64,000 nt of DNA from assembly GCF_038051945.1 (NCBI RefSeq), contig NZ_CP150302.1:6944001-7008000 (forward strand), given 5' to 3'. The stretch is from Paenibacillus sp. FSL H3-0469. GTDB lineage: Bacteria > Bacillota > Bacilli > Paenibacillales > Paenibacillaceae. Both the position numbers and the translations under genes were made by a program. Below the pieces are notes generated by a model. It made no database searches. It was not told where the DNA came from and saw only the letters and a list, made by a program, of their open reading frames with translations. Shown here piece after piece: positions 41,001 through 48,469 of this stretch (position 1 is the first letter of the stretch; each line of letters begins with the position of its first letter).

Positions 41001-41853
41001 GGGGATACAGAAGCTGATGGATCTTGGCGAAGCAGCGGATGAGAGCATGACCGTGACGGCCGGTATGGTCGTGTCGCTGAAGGAGATCACGACCAAAGCT
41101 GGTAAGGCGATGGCTTTTGTGGAATGGGAAGACCAGATCGAGCGCTGCGAGGTCGTACTCTTCCCGGAGGTGTGGAAACGCACCCGCGCCCTGATTGAGA
41201 AGGGCGCATTGCTGGCCCTGCGCGCCAAGGTGCAGCAGGAGGACGAGGGCTTCAAGCTGCTGGCCGAGGAGGTAGCTCCGCTCACCTCGGACAGCGTGCG
41301 CGGCCTGCTGCAGCGCCGCAGCGCCGGGTCCCGGCCCGCCTACGGCGCGGGCCGCAGTGCCCCCGCAGGAGCGCCTGCGGCCGCTCCTGCAGCCCGCACG
41401 GGCGCCGGTGGCCCCGGCGCCCGGCCCGGCGGTGCAGCTGGCGGCGCCGCTGCACCGGGCACGCGCACACCGGCGGCACAGCCGCCCGGTGCGCGCGCTT
41501 CCGCGGCCGCTGCGCAGGCCGCGCCCAAGGCCACGGCCGCGTCCGACGCGCGGCCGGGCAGCCCTGCCCCGCTGCGCACGGGGCAGGACCCAGCCGCTGA
41601 GCGCTTCGCAGGCTCAGCGCCCGGCGCCCAGCGTGTCTTCATCAAGATCACGCCGGGCGCTGAGCTGAAGGGTCTGCTGCCGCGCCTCCAGGCGCTGCTG
41701 CAGACCCATCCGGGACCCGCAGCGACGCTGCTGTTCTACGAGCGCAACCAGAAGGTGCTTGCGCTGAGCGACAGCTACCGGATCGAGCCCTCGGAGGAGC
41801 TGTTCGCCGCCATTGAAGAGATGCTGGGTGCCGGAACCGTCCGCCTCCGATAG
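38095..41853 (+). CDS. dnaE: DNA polymerase III subunit alpha (DnaE)
   Basis: ATG 38095 is preferred to GTG 38086, which lies too close to AAGGG. A 1252-residue replicative polymerase: PHP domain at the start (HLHVHSEYSLLDG), polymerase catalytic PDIDIDF at residues 404-410 (Asp405, Asp407), helix-hairpin-helix and OB-fold (about 984-1063). Between the OB-fold and the last 70 residues is an Ala/Gly/Pro-rich low-complexity stretch (about 1075-1180), absent from the about 1115-residue Bacillus DnaE. In Firmicutes this enzyme works with PolC, extending primers at the fork. Confidence 0.95.
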   Translation: MSPFVHLHVHSEYSLLDGAARITDLVRRAGEYGMTSLALTDHGVMYGAIPFYKACQAQGIKPIIGCEAYLTAGSRRERGSRKDQPIYHLILLAKNMTGYQNLMKLISIGHLEGQHYKPRIDMEALAAYAEGIICLSACLGGEVPQHLLHGREEEARKAALRYKEIFGSDFYLELQDHGIAEQKRVNPQLIALAEELDIPLVATNDVHYMDKEDAEVQDVLICIGTGKSVDDEDRLKIGTDQLFFKSGEQMAALFPHVPQAIENTQRIAEACNLELTFGNHILPEFSPLPEGLDAAAYLRELCRSGLEQRYADTPLWESPEQKETAEKRLDYELGVIESMGFSDYFLIVWDFIAFCHRSGIVTGPGRGSSAGSLTAYTLKITDVDPLKYNLLFERFLNPERITMPDIDIDFSDERRDEVIAYVVDKYGKEHVAQIITFGTMAARAAVRDVGRALNLPYNEVDKAAKLIPGQLGISISRALEGTPELKALYETNPKTRVLLDTAMKVEGMPRHASTHAAGVVISKGPLTDAVPLQAGNESTALTQYSMEHLESVGLLKMDFLGLRTLSIIERCMKWVKEMTGSVPDFRIIPDHDPLTYEMLGAGETTGVFQLESAGVRRVLKDLKPSGFEDIVSVVALYRPGPMEFIPKFIGGKHGEFEVVYPHADLQPILADTYGIIVYQEQIMQIASLMAGFSLGEADLLRRAVSKKKRETLDQERSHFVEGSLKQGYSEADAHAVYDMIVRFANYGFPRAHAAAYGVLAFQTAYLKAHYPVQFMAAMLTAVMGSHRKVAEYVLECRRSGIGVLPPDVNESGVLFTPVPGEGRGHIRFGLAAVKNVGTQAVENIMAVRKERPFDSLLDFCRRVDLRVCNKRVIESLLQTGAFDALPGHRAQLLAMLDETVDAAAKWRKERDELQIQLFDDLIETPNWEIRYPDIPRFSGTQQLELERELLGLYLSGHPLDDHAGLLEEPGIQKLMDLGEAADESMTVTAGMVVSLKEITTKAGKAMAFVEWEDQIERCEVVLFPEVWKRTRALIEKGALLALRAKVQQEDEGFKLLAEEVAPLTSDSVRGLLQRRSAGSRPAYGAGRSAPAGAPAAAPAARTGAGGPGARPGGAAGGAAAPGTRTPAAQPPGARASAAAAQAAPKATAASDARPGSPAPLRTGQDPAAERFAGSAPGAQRVFIKITPGAELKGLLPRLQALLQTHPGPAATLLFYERNQKVLALSDSYRIEPSEELFAAIEEMLGAGTVRLR

Positions 41854-41931
41854 GAGCAGCCCGTCTAGCCTGGTGCAGCGTCAGATTTTAATTTGAATGG
41901 GTTGGATTAGTAAAACGATACCACCTACAAT

Positions 41932-42077
41932 TGTGTTCGGTTTTTGGCATACATTGCGCCTGATTACCTTCACGCCATCGAAATGTGTTCGGTTTTTGAC
42001 ATACATTCTGCTCGATTACCATCACGCCATCGAAATGTATTCGGTTTTTCGCATACAAAGGGCCTGATTACCTTCAC
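41932..42077 (+). repeat. Tandem repeat, 52 bp unit, 2.8 copies
   Basis: Units start at 41932, 41984 and 42036, each beginning TGTGTTCGGTTTTT (TGTATTCGG in the third) and containing CATAC..., GATTACC and TCAC. The third stops after TTCAC. The unit is 52 bases, so it shifts frame by one and is non-coding. It lies in the 981-base gap 41854-42834 after dnaE. Confidence 0.9.
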
Positions 42078-42236
42078 TCTTTTAGTCGTTCAAGCCTCAT
42101 CATGCCGACCCGCTATTTCTAATCTGATGCGCTACTAGAACCTCATCGGATTTAAATTAGTGGAGCAGAAACAATTCCCCTTCAATTTACATCTTTTCCA
42201 TGCGAGGTTTGTTCTTTAGGGGCGTTTGGCTTAGCG

Positions 42237-42419
42237 TAACGGACTGAGGTGCTCTTATGCGGGAAGGAAGTCGTCATTTGGGCGATTAACGGACCGTAAG
42301 GACCTTATCCCCTGCAATTCAGCTCCAAAACGTCTCGCAGAAAGATGATAAGGTCGTCTGAGTCCGTTACCCTGCATAGGGGGGCGTTATCGTGGGAATA
42401 AGGTCTCTTCGGTCCGTTA
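42237..42419. repeat. Intergenic array: two direct plus two inverted 22 bp repeats
   Basis: Copies TAACGGACyn...nCTTAT at 42237-42258 and 42287-42308 (+), and reversed copies at 42348-42369 and 42398-42419 (-). Spacing is 28 bases within each pair. The inner pair can form a long hairpin. The remaining gap up to the pgpA-like gene shows only AT-rich stretches with ATTGCAGCTAAAT-like words. Confidence 0.9.
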
Positions 42420-42834
42420 GATTTTTGGGGGTGATAGGGTTTCGTTTGTACAACTAAATCCGCCCGAATAGGTAAGAACCCGCATATAGAGGCTGTTTAA
42501 TTGTATCAATTGCAGCTAAATGGATGGTCGGCAGTAAATCAAGCGATTTATTTGTACGGAATGCAATTGAGCATACCCAGCGCCATAATCGCGCCATGGC
42601 AAACCCTCAGCATGGCAGCTGGTTAAAGAGTTTCTAACCAGTTAATTCTGATGCTGCACAAATGCATCTTTTACGGGCATCCGCTGAGATACACTGATTT
42701 TTTTAGCACATTTGTCCCCTCTTCCGCATACATTAGGGAACCAATAGAGTGAAGTTATGAATCTGTCAGGCTTCACTCTCAAGTTCAGCTAAATCATAGC
42801 GGGGCATTGCCCCGTGCGGAAGGGGAATGACATC

Positions 42835-43335
42835 ATGTCCTATCAAATGGCGGAGGAGCTGCTGGAGCGCCGGGGAGTATCACTGGACTCGATCGCGGAG
42901 ATCGTCTATATCCTGCAATCGGTCTATTATCCCAGCTTAACGCAGGAGGAGTGCCTGAGCAGCGTCAAGTCGGTCCTGAACAAAAGAGAGGTCCAGTATA
43001 CGCTAATGACCGGGATTGCGCTGGATGAGTTGGCTGAGAAGAAGCTGCTGCCCCAGCCGTTTCAGGCGGTAATGGAAGCGGATGAATCGCTCTACGGGGC
43101 GGACGAGACGCTGGCGCTGGGCATCACGAGCGTGTATGGAATGATCGGCCTGACCAGCTTCGGCTACCTGGATAAAATAAAGCTTGGAATTATCGGCAAA
43201 TTGAATGATGATAAGGGGAGCATTCATGTATTTCTGGATGATCTTGTGGCCGGAATTGCGGCTGCTGCTTCAGCCCGCATCGCCCACGGGCATGAGGGTG
43301 CGAAGGTATATCCCCATGTGACCGGGACCGAATAA
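42835..43335 (+). CDS. pgpA: Phosphatidylglycerophosphatase A family protein (YutG-like)
   Basis: Start ATG 42835 is preferred, with GGAAGGGG upstream. The 166-residue protein has an N-terminal region with VYILQSVYYPSLT and the typical C-terminal block MIGLTSFGYLDKIKLGIIGKLN...HVFLDDLVAGIAAAASARIAHG (given as landmarks), which fits the PgpA family, including the acidic HVFLDD. In Bacillus the YutG protein of this family is not essential for phospholipid synthesis. It has no clear membrane helices at the ends. Confidence 0.75.
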   Translation: MSYQMAEELLERRGVSLDSIAEIVYILQSVYYPSLTQEECLSSVKSVLNKREVQYTLMTGIALDELAEKKLLPQPFQAVMEADESLYGADETLALGITSVYGMIGLTSFGYLDKIKLGIIGKLNDDKGSIHVFLDDLVAGIAAAASARIAHGHEGAKVYPHVTGTE

Positions 43336-43482
43336 CGGCTGCTCCTGATGCGCTGCGACCGGCCTCCCGGGCCTGAATCCTTCCTGCCGGGTTTGCTTGC
43401 GGGAAAAAAGAAAACTGTGTTATCATAATTTCATTATATTCAGGATACGGCTGGATTCGAGATTAGGGAGGCCTTGCAGGGC

Positions 43483-43671
43483 ATGTGGACGGTAATCTAT
43501 ATAGCGCCGACCGCCAAAGTGGCGGAGATGATCCAGAGGAAGCTTACGGAAGAAGGATTTCTGATTAAATGCCGTCCCATCAATATGTCCAAGCAGCAGT
43601 TTGAGATTCTGGTTCCTTCGGGAGAGCTTGAAGAAGTGCAGGAGGTCCTCAATCTGATCCTGCATCCCTGA
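43483..43671 (+). CDS. Small DUF2007-like protein
   Basis: Start ATG 43483 gives normal spacing from AGGGAGG; the earlier in-frame TTG is too close. The 62-residue protein (WTVIYIAPTAKVAEMIQRKLTEEGFLIKCRP at its start) has the beta-alpha-beta pattern of small DUF2007/ACT-like sensing proteins. Found next to accD, as in many Bacilli as I recall; function unknown. Confidence 0.6.
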   Translation: MWTVIYIAPTAKVAEMIQRKLTEEGFLIKCRPINMSKQQFEILVPSGELEEVQEVLNLILHP

Positions 43672-43755
43672 AGAGTATGGCGTAGAGATTCAAGAGCATT
43701 CATGACAGCGGCAAGCTGCTATTTACGCAAATAAACGGCTGAAGAGGTGCGACCC

Positions 43756-44649
43756 TTGTTCAAAGATTTATTTCAGAAAAAACGGAAGTACGCGACTATT
43801 CCTTCAGAACGTCTGGAGCGAAGCGGCGGACCGGCAGAAGGCGAGCGCCCTAAGCGGGAGATTCCCGAAGGTCTAATGAGCAAGTGCGCCAAATGCGGAA
43901 CGATCCAGTACAGCAAGGAACTGGAGAAGAATTTGAAAGTATGCCCGTCCTGCGGCTATCATATGCGCCTGAATGCTACCGAACGGATTGCAATGATTCT
44001 TGATCCGGAAGGGTTCATTGAGTTCGACAGCGAGATGGCGTCCATTGATCCTCTGAAGTTCCCCGGCTATGCCTCCAAGCTGGAGCAGCAGCAGTCCAAA
44101 ACCGGACAGGTTGAGGCTGTAATCACCGGCCAGGGCAGCATCGGCGGACATCCGGTGATTGTAGCCGTGATGAACTTTGAGTTCTTCACCGGCAGCATGG
44201 GATCTGTGGTTGGTGAGAAAATTACAAGAGCGGTGGAAGAAGCGACAGAGCGGAAACTGCCGATGCTGATCTTCTCCACTTCCGGCGGGGCCAGAATGCA
44301 GGAAAGCATTCTCAGTCTCATGCAGATGGCGAAGACCAGTGCCGCGCTGGCCCGGTTCAGTGAAGCAGGCGGGCTGTATATCTCCGTCATTACTGATCCG
44401 ACCACCGGCGGGGTATCGGCGAGCTTTGCCAGCCTGGGCGACATTATTATTGCCGAGCCCGGAGCGGTATTCGGCTTTGCCGGACGGATTGTCATCGAGC
44501 AGACGATCCGCCAGAAGCTGCCGGAGGATTTCCAGACGGCAGAGTTCAATCTGCAGCACGGTCAGCTGGATCTGGTCGTGCACCGTAAGGAAATGCGCTC
44601 CACGCTCACGAAGCTGCTGGAGCTGCATGATGTGAAAGGGGGATTTTAG
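43756..44649 (+). CDS. accD: Acetyl-CoA carboxylase, carboxyltransferase subunit beta
   Basis: Start TTG 43756 matches the conserved N-terminus (MFKDLFQKKRKYA) and has GAAGAGGTG upstream. The 297-residue protein has a zinc finger with C44, C47, C63 and C66, and the carboxyltransferase core with GGARMQESILSLMQM, TTGGVSASFASLGD and FAGRIVIEQT. With AccA it transfers carboxyl from biotin to acetyl-CoA, the first step of fatty-acid synthesis. accA starts 2 bases after its stop. Confidence 0.95.
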   Translation: MFKDLFQKKRKYATIPSERLERSGGPAEGERPKREIPEGLMSKCAKCGTIQYSKELEKNLKVCPSCGYHMRLNATERIAMILDPEGFIEFDSEMASIDPLKFPGYASKLEQQQSKTGQVEAVITGQGSIGGHPVIVAVMNFEFFTGSMGSVVGEKITRAVEEATERKLPMLIFSTSGGARMQESILSLMQMAKTSAALARFSEAGGLYISVITDPTTGGVSASFASLGDIIIAEPGAVFGFAGRIVIEQTIRQKLPEDFQTAEFNLQHGQLDLVVHRKEMRSTLTKLLELHDVKGGF

Positions 44650-44650
44650 G

Positions 44651-45652
44651 TTGGCAGGAGAGTTGCCTTTTGAAATGCCTCTGGTAGAAATGCGCAAAAA
44701 AATCGCCGAACTCAAACAGTTCGGTGAAGAGAAGGGCATTGATTTCAGCGATGAGGTAGCCCGGCTTGAGGAGCGCTACAGCGAGCTGGAGAATGAGATC
44801 TATTCCAATATATCCCCGGCCCAGAAGATGCATCTGGCCCGGCATCACGTACGCCCGACCTCGCTGGATCTGATCGGGCTTATCTTCACGGACTTTATCG
44901 AGCTGCATGGTGACCGCCTGTACGGTGACGATCTTGCGGTAGTCGGCGGAATCGCCAAGCTGAACGGCCGGCCTGTGACCGTTATCGGGCAGCAGCGCGG
45001 CAAGGATACGAAGGAGAATATTCTGCGCTTCTTCGGCAGCGCCCATCCGGAGGGCTTCCGCAAGTCGCTGAGGCTGATGAAGCAGGCGGAGAAGTTCGGC
45101 CGTCCGATCATCACCTTTGTCGATACCAAGGGGGCTTACCCCGGCAATACCGCAGAGGAACGCGGACAATCGGAAGCGATTGCCCGTAATTTGTTCGAGA
45201 TGTCCCAGTTGACCGTGCCGGTCATCTGCGTGATCATCGGCGAAGGCGGCAGCGGCGGAGCTTTAGCGATGGCCGTGGGCAACCGCGTGCTGATGCTGGA
45301 GAATGCAATCTATTCAGCGATCTCCCCTAACGGTGCAGCGTCGATTCTGTGGAAGGATGCCACCAAGGCGGAGCAGGCCGCGGAGGCCATGAAGATTACG
45401 GCCACCGATCTGCTGGAAATGGAAGTCATCGAGGAGATTATTGCCGAGCCCAGAGGCGGTGCGCACCGGGATTACGAAGCTGCGGCGGAGGCGGTTAAGG
45501 ACACAGTCTGGCGTCACCTGCAGGAGTTGTCCGGCATGGATGCAGCTGCGCTGAAGGAAGACCGTTACCTGAAATTCCGCAAAATCGGCGAGTTTTCCGA
45601 GTCGGTGCTGGAGCAGGATTCCGATCAGGATGAAGTGCAGATTGTGGAGTAA
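44651..45652 (+). CDS. accA: Acetyl-CoA carboxylase, carboxyltransferase subunit alpha
   Basis: A 333-residue protein with TTG start 44651. Hallmarks: DFIELHGDRLYGDD, VIGQQRGKDT, FVDTKGAYPG, IGEGGSGGALAMAVG and YSAISPNGAASILWKD. The usual C-terminal helix region is longer by about 10 acidic residues. It pairs with AccD. In Bacillus subtilis pfkA and pyk follow; here pyk follows alone. Confidence 0.95.
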   Translation: MAGELPFEMPLVEMRKKIAELKQFGEEKGIDFSDEVARLEERYSELENEIYSNISPAQKMHLARHHVRPTSLDLIGLIFTDFIELHGDRLYGDDLAVVGGIAKLNGRPVTVIGQQRGKDTKENILRFFGSAHPEGFRKSLRLMKQAEKFGRPIITFVDTKGAYPGNTAEERGQSEAIARNLFEMSQLTVPVICVIIGEGGSGGALAMAVGNRVLMLENAIYSAISPNGAASILWKDATKAEQAAEAMKITATDLLEMEVIEEIIAEPRGGAHRDYEAAAEAVKDTVWRHLQELSGMDAAALKEDRYLKFRKIGEFSESVLEQDSDQDEVQIVE

Positions 45653-45868
45653 GCGGGGGCTATTCTCCGGGGGATGAGCCCCATGGCTGGTACCGCCGGG
45701 TTTGCACTTTTTAACATATTCCAGCTTATTCCAGACCGCGGACGGGACAAGACCTGTTATACAATAATTCCCATTCTAATCATCCTGTGCTTGCTGCGGG
45801 ATGATTTTTCTTTTATCGGCCATCCTATATTATTCGACTTTAATTTACAGCAAAAACAGGCACTAACA

Positions 45869-45897
45869 TTGATTTTGTGTTCAACATGCAGTAATAT
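45869..45897 (+). promoter_or_regulatory. Candidate promoter for pyk
   Basis: TTGATT, 17-base spacer, TAATAT. It lies about 130 bases before pyk in the 375-base gap 45653-46027, which holds no gene and no trace of pfkA that I can see. Confidence 0.4.
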
Positions 45898-46027
45898 TCA
45901 TAAGGGCGCAATAAAACGTGCATGTCTTTACATGTGATAAAGTTCCTATACAAAGAGCAAGCCTTATAGTAGATTTTGTAGTTGGAAAAAGCGAGACAGA
46001 GAGAACGAAAAAACGGAGGAAAACCTA

Positions 46028-47452
46028 ATGCGGAAAAGTAAAATTGTATGTACGATCGGACCTGCAAGTGAATCGTTGGAGAATATCAAAAAATTGATTT
46101 TGGCTGGTATGAATGTGGCCCGTCTGAACTTCTCCCACGGCGATTTTGATGAGCACGGAGCCCGGATCAACACGATCCGTCAAGCATCCAAGGAGCTTGG
46201 CAAGACTGTTGCCATCCTGCTCGACACCAAAGGACCGGAGATTCGTACTGGCAAGCTGGAAGTAGAACCGATTGAACTGGTTCAGGATGAGTATCTGACA
46301 TTGACTACGGAAGAGATCCTTGGCGATCATAACCGTATCTCCATCACTTACAACAACCTGCCTAACGATGTTCAAGTAGGATCGACGATCCTGATCGACG
46401 ACGGCCTGATCGGCCTTACAGTTGTCGACATTCAAGGCACCGAAATCAAGACCCGTATTGTTAACGGCGGTACGATCAAGAGCAAGAAGGGTGTTAACGT
46501 ACCGGGAGTATCCATCTCCCTGCCGGGTATTACGGAAAAAGATACCAATGATATCATTTTTGGGATCGGACAGGACATTGATTTTATTGCCGCTTCTTTC
46601 GTACGCAAAGCCAGCGACGTTCTGGAAATCCGTGAACTGCTTGCGAAGCATGATGCTTCCCACATCCAGATCATCTCCAAGATCGAGAACCAGGAAGGTG
46701 TCGATAACCTGGATGAAATCCTGGCAGTATCCGACGGCCTGATGGTTGCCCGTGGCGATCTTGGTGTAGAAATCCCTGCTGAAGATGTACCTTTGGCTCA
46801 GAAGCTGATGATTCAGAAATGTAACATCGCCGGCAAACCGGTAATCACAGCTACCCAAATGCTGGATTCCATGCAGCGCAACCCGCGCCCAACCCGCGCT
46901 GAAGCAAGTGACGTAGCGAACGCAATCTTCGACGGAACCGATGCAATCATGCTGTCCGGTGAGACTGCTGCCGGGAAATATCCGGTAGAATCCGTACTGA
47001 CTATGTCCCGTATTGCTGAGAAAGCAGAATCTGCTCTGAACCACCGTGAGATCTTCATGAAGCAGCAGATCGCTCAAGAAACTACTGTAACTGAAGCGAT
47101 CAGCCAATCCGTAGCGATCTCCGCTCTGGATCTGAATGCTAAAGCGATCATTTCTTCGACTGTAACTGGCCACACTGCACGCGTGGTTTCCAAATATCGT
47201 CCTAAATCACAGATCATTGCTGTTACTACCCAGGAAAGAACAATGCGTCAACTGGCGCTGGTATGGGGCGTAACTCCTGTATTCGGTCCTGAAGCTCATT
47301 CTACTGACGAATTGCTGGAAACAGCACTTAACGGCGGTAAGGCTTCCGGTCTGGTTAAAGCCGGCGATCTTGTAGTCATCACTGCAGGTATCCCGCTTGG
47401 ACGTTCCGGTTCCACTAACCTGGTGAAGGTAGATACGATTCCAGCCGACTAG
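46028..47452 (+). CDS. pyk: Pyruvate kinase
   Basis: A 474-residue protein; GGAGGA precedes ATG 46028. Motifs: VARLNFSHG, DTKGPEIRTG, SKIENQEGVDNLDEI (catalytic Lys), MVARGDLGVEI and ATQMLDSM. It catalyses phosphoenolpyruvate plus ADP to pyruvate plus ATP. It is about 110 residues shorter than Bacillus Pyk, lacking the extra C-terminal PEP-utiliser-like domain of that enzyme. Otherwise complete. A strong terminator follows. Confidence 0.95.
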   Translation: MRKSKIVCTIGPASESLENIKKLILAGMNVARLNFSHGDFDEHGARINTIRQASKELGKTVAILLDTKGPEIRTGKLEVEPIELVQDEYLTLTTEEILGDHNRISITYNNLPNDVQVGSTILIDDGLIGLTVVDIQGTEIKTRIVNGGTIKSKKGVNVPGVSISLPGITEKDTNDIIFGIGQDIDFIAASFVRKASDVLEIRELLAKHDASHIQIISKIENQEGVDNLDEILAVSDGLMVARGDLGVEIPAEDVPLAQKLMIQKCNIAGKPVITATQMLDSMQRNPRPTRAEASDVANAIFDGTDAIMLSGETAAGKYPVESVLTMSRIAEKAESALNHREIFMKQQIAQETTVTEAISQSVAISALDLNAKAIISSTVTGHTARVVSKYRPKSQIIAVTTQERTMRQLALVWGVTPVFGPEAHSTDELLETALNGGKASGLVKAGDLVVITAGIPLGRSGSTNLVKVDTIPAD

Positions 47453-47493
47453 GATTTGGAAGAGCTTCTGCAGCAAGAATAAGATATAATAAT

Positions 47494-47530
47494 AAGAGCA
47501 GTGGCGCTTGATTGCCGCTGCTCTTTTTTT
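47494..47530 (+). terminator. Terminator of pyk
   Basis: AAGAGCAGTGGCGC / GCCGCTGCTCTT stem followed by TTTTTTT. Confidence 0.85.
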
Positions 47531-47623
47531 GATAAGTGGACTCTCCGGAATGTTAAGATACAGGTTGATCTCACGGATACAAATGGATATATTGGACCTG
47601 AGTGTTTGGAGCAGGACTGTATG

Positions 47624-48367
47624 TCAGGGAGTCGTATAAATAGGGTTCCTGGAATACACGGCAGGGGGACTTTTACGATAGATCCGTCTGACCGAAAAGG
47701 CGCTTCCGCAAGAGCGCGGGAGAGATGGCACGGCCAGCAGCCTCTTATTCTGGATCATAACGCCGCCGTCTGTGACTTTTAGTCTGGGGCTGCGTCCATT
47801 GACCTGGCAACAGGTGAAGCAGACTGTGGATAACTTGGACAGCGGAGCGATATCGAATCCCACTTGGGGGGCTTCGACAATCCATTCGGCAGAGCTTTGC
47901 GGTCCGTTATAGCGCTGCACCGTGCGGAATACCCAGCATTTGCTGAGATTGCGCAGGGTGATGCACCATTTGCCGGGACTCAGCTTGACGATGGAAGCAC
48001 GCATATGGTTGCCGGGGGAGACGGGATAAGGAATGACAGTCTCGGAGGCGGGGAGAATCTCCCACCAGGCATAATACCTGACTTTGCCGTTCACTGATTC
48101 ATGGCCGGTGCCGGTCTGGATCAGGCTGCTGTTCTTGAAGCCGTCAATGCCGATCCAGGCCGAGGAGAACGTAGCTTTTTCCGTAGGCTTTACATAAGGG
48201 ACGATCCAGTCGGCAGATATCTGCCGGTAGCTGCCTTTTTTACCGGAAATGGCATAACCGCTCCAGTTGCTTGATGTCCAGCCGAAGCCGGAACTGGCGG
48301 CTCTGCCCGTATTGAGTTTATCCTTCAGACAGGGTTTGCTCCGTGCTAATCTATTGACTTGGCCCAC
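47624..48367 (-). CDS. Glutamic peptidase of the eqolisin (G1) family
   Basis: A 247-residue protein with GTG start at 48367. The pattern SSNWSGYAI, ADWIVPYVK, SAWIGIDG, SSLIQTGTGHE and SSAEWIVEAP matches eqolisins; the catalytic pair Gln (LIQTG) and Glu (AEWIVE) is present. Eqolisins are acid proteases first known in fungi. No signal peptide is visible, unlike secreted fungal enzymes, so it may act inside the cell or the true start is further upstream. Isolated - strand gene between pyk and MFS genes. Confidence 0.75.
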   Translation of the reverse strand: MGQVNRLARSKPCLKDKLNTGRAASSGFGWTSSNWSGYAISGKKGSYRQISADWIVPYVKPTEKATFSSAWIGIDGFKNSSLIQTGTGHESVNGKVRYYAWWEILPASETVIPYPVSPGNHMRASIVKLSPGKWCITLRNLSKCWVFRTVQRYNGPQSSAEWIVEAPQVGFDIAPLSKLSTVCFTCCQVNGRSPRLKVTDGGVMIQNKRLLAVPSLPRSCGSAFSVRRIYRKSPPAVYSRNPIYTTP

Positions 48368-48469
48368 TTGTCCACCGCCTCATAATAGGTTGTGCTCTAT
48401 TTAATGCAGCAGGCGGCTATGAAGGTTGGGTATTCTGTTAAAAAGAATGAGAGAGGACTTGTAATCCCC

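Noticed and set aside
41944..42138. Open frame across the 52 bp tandem repeats
   Set aside because: The repeat period is not a multiple of three, no ribosome site precedes it, and the product looks random.
41932..42419. CRISPR array
   Set aside because: Units are either directly adjacent without spacers (52 bp) or inverted in pairs; there are no regular unique spacers and no cas genes.
46500..47100. - strand frames opposite pyk
   Set aside because: Antisense shadows of a highly conserved enzyme gene.
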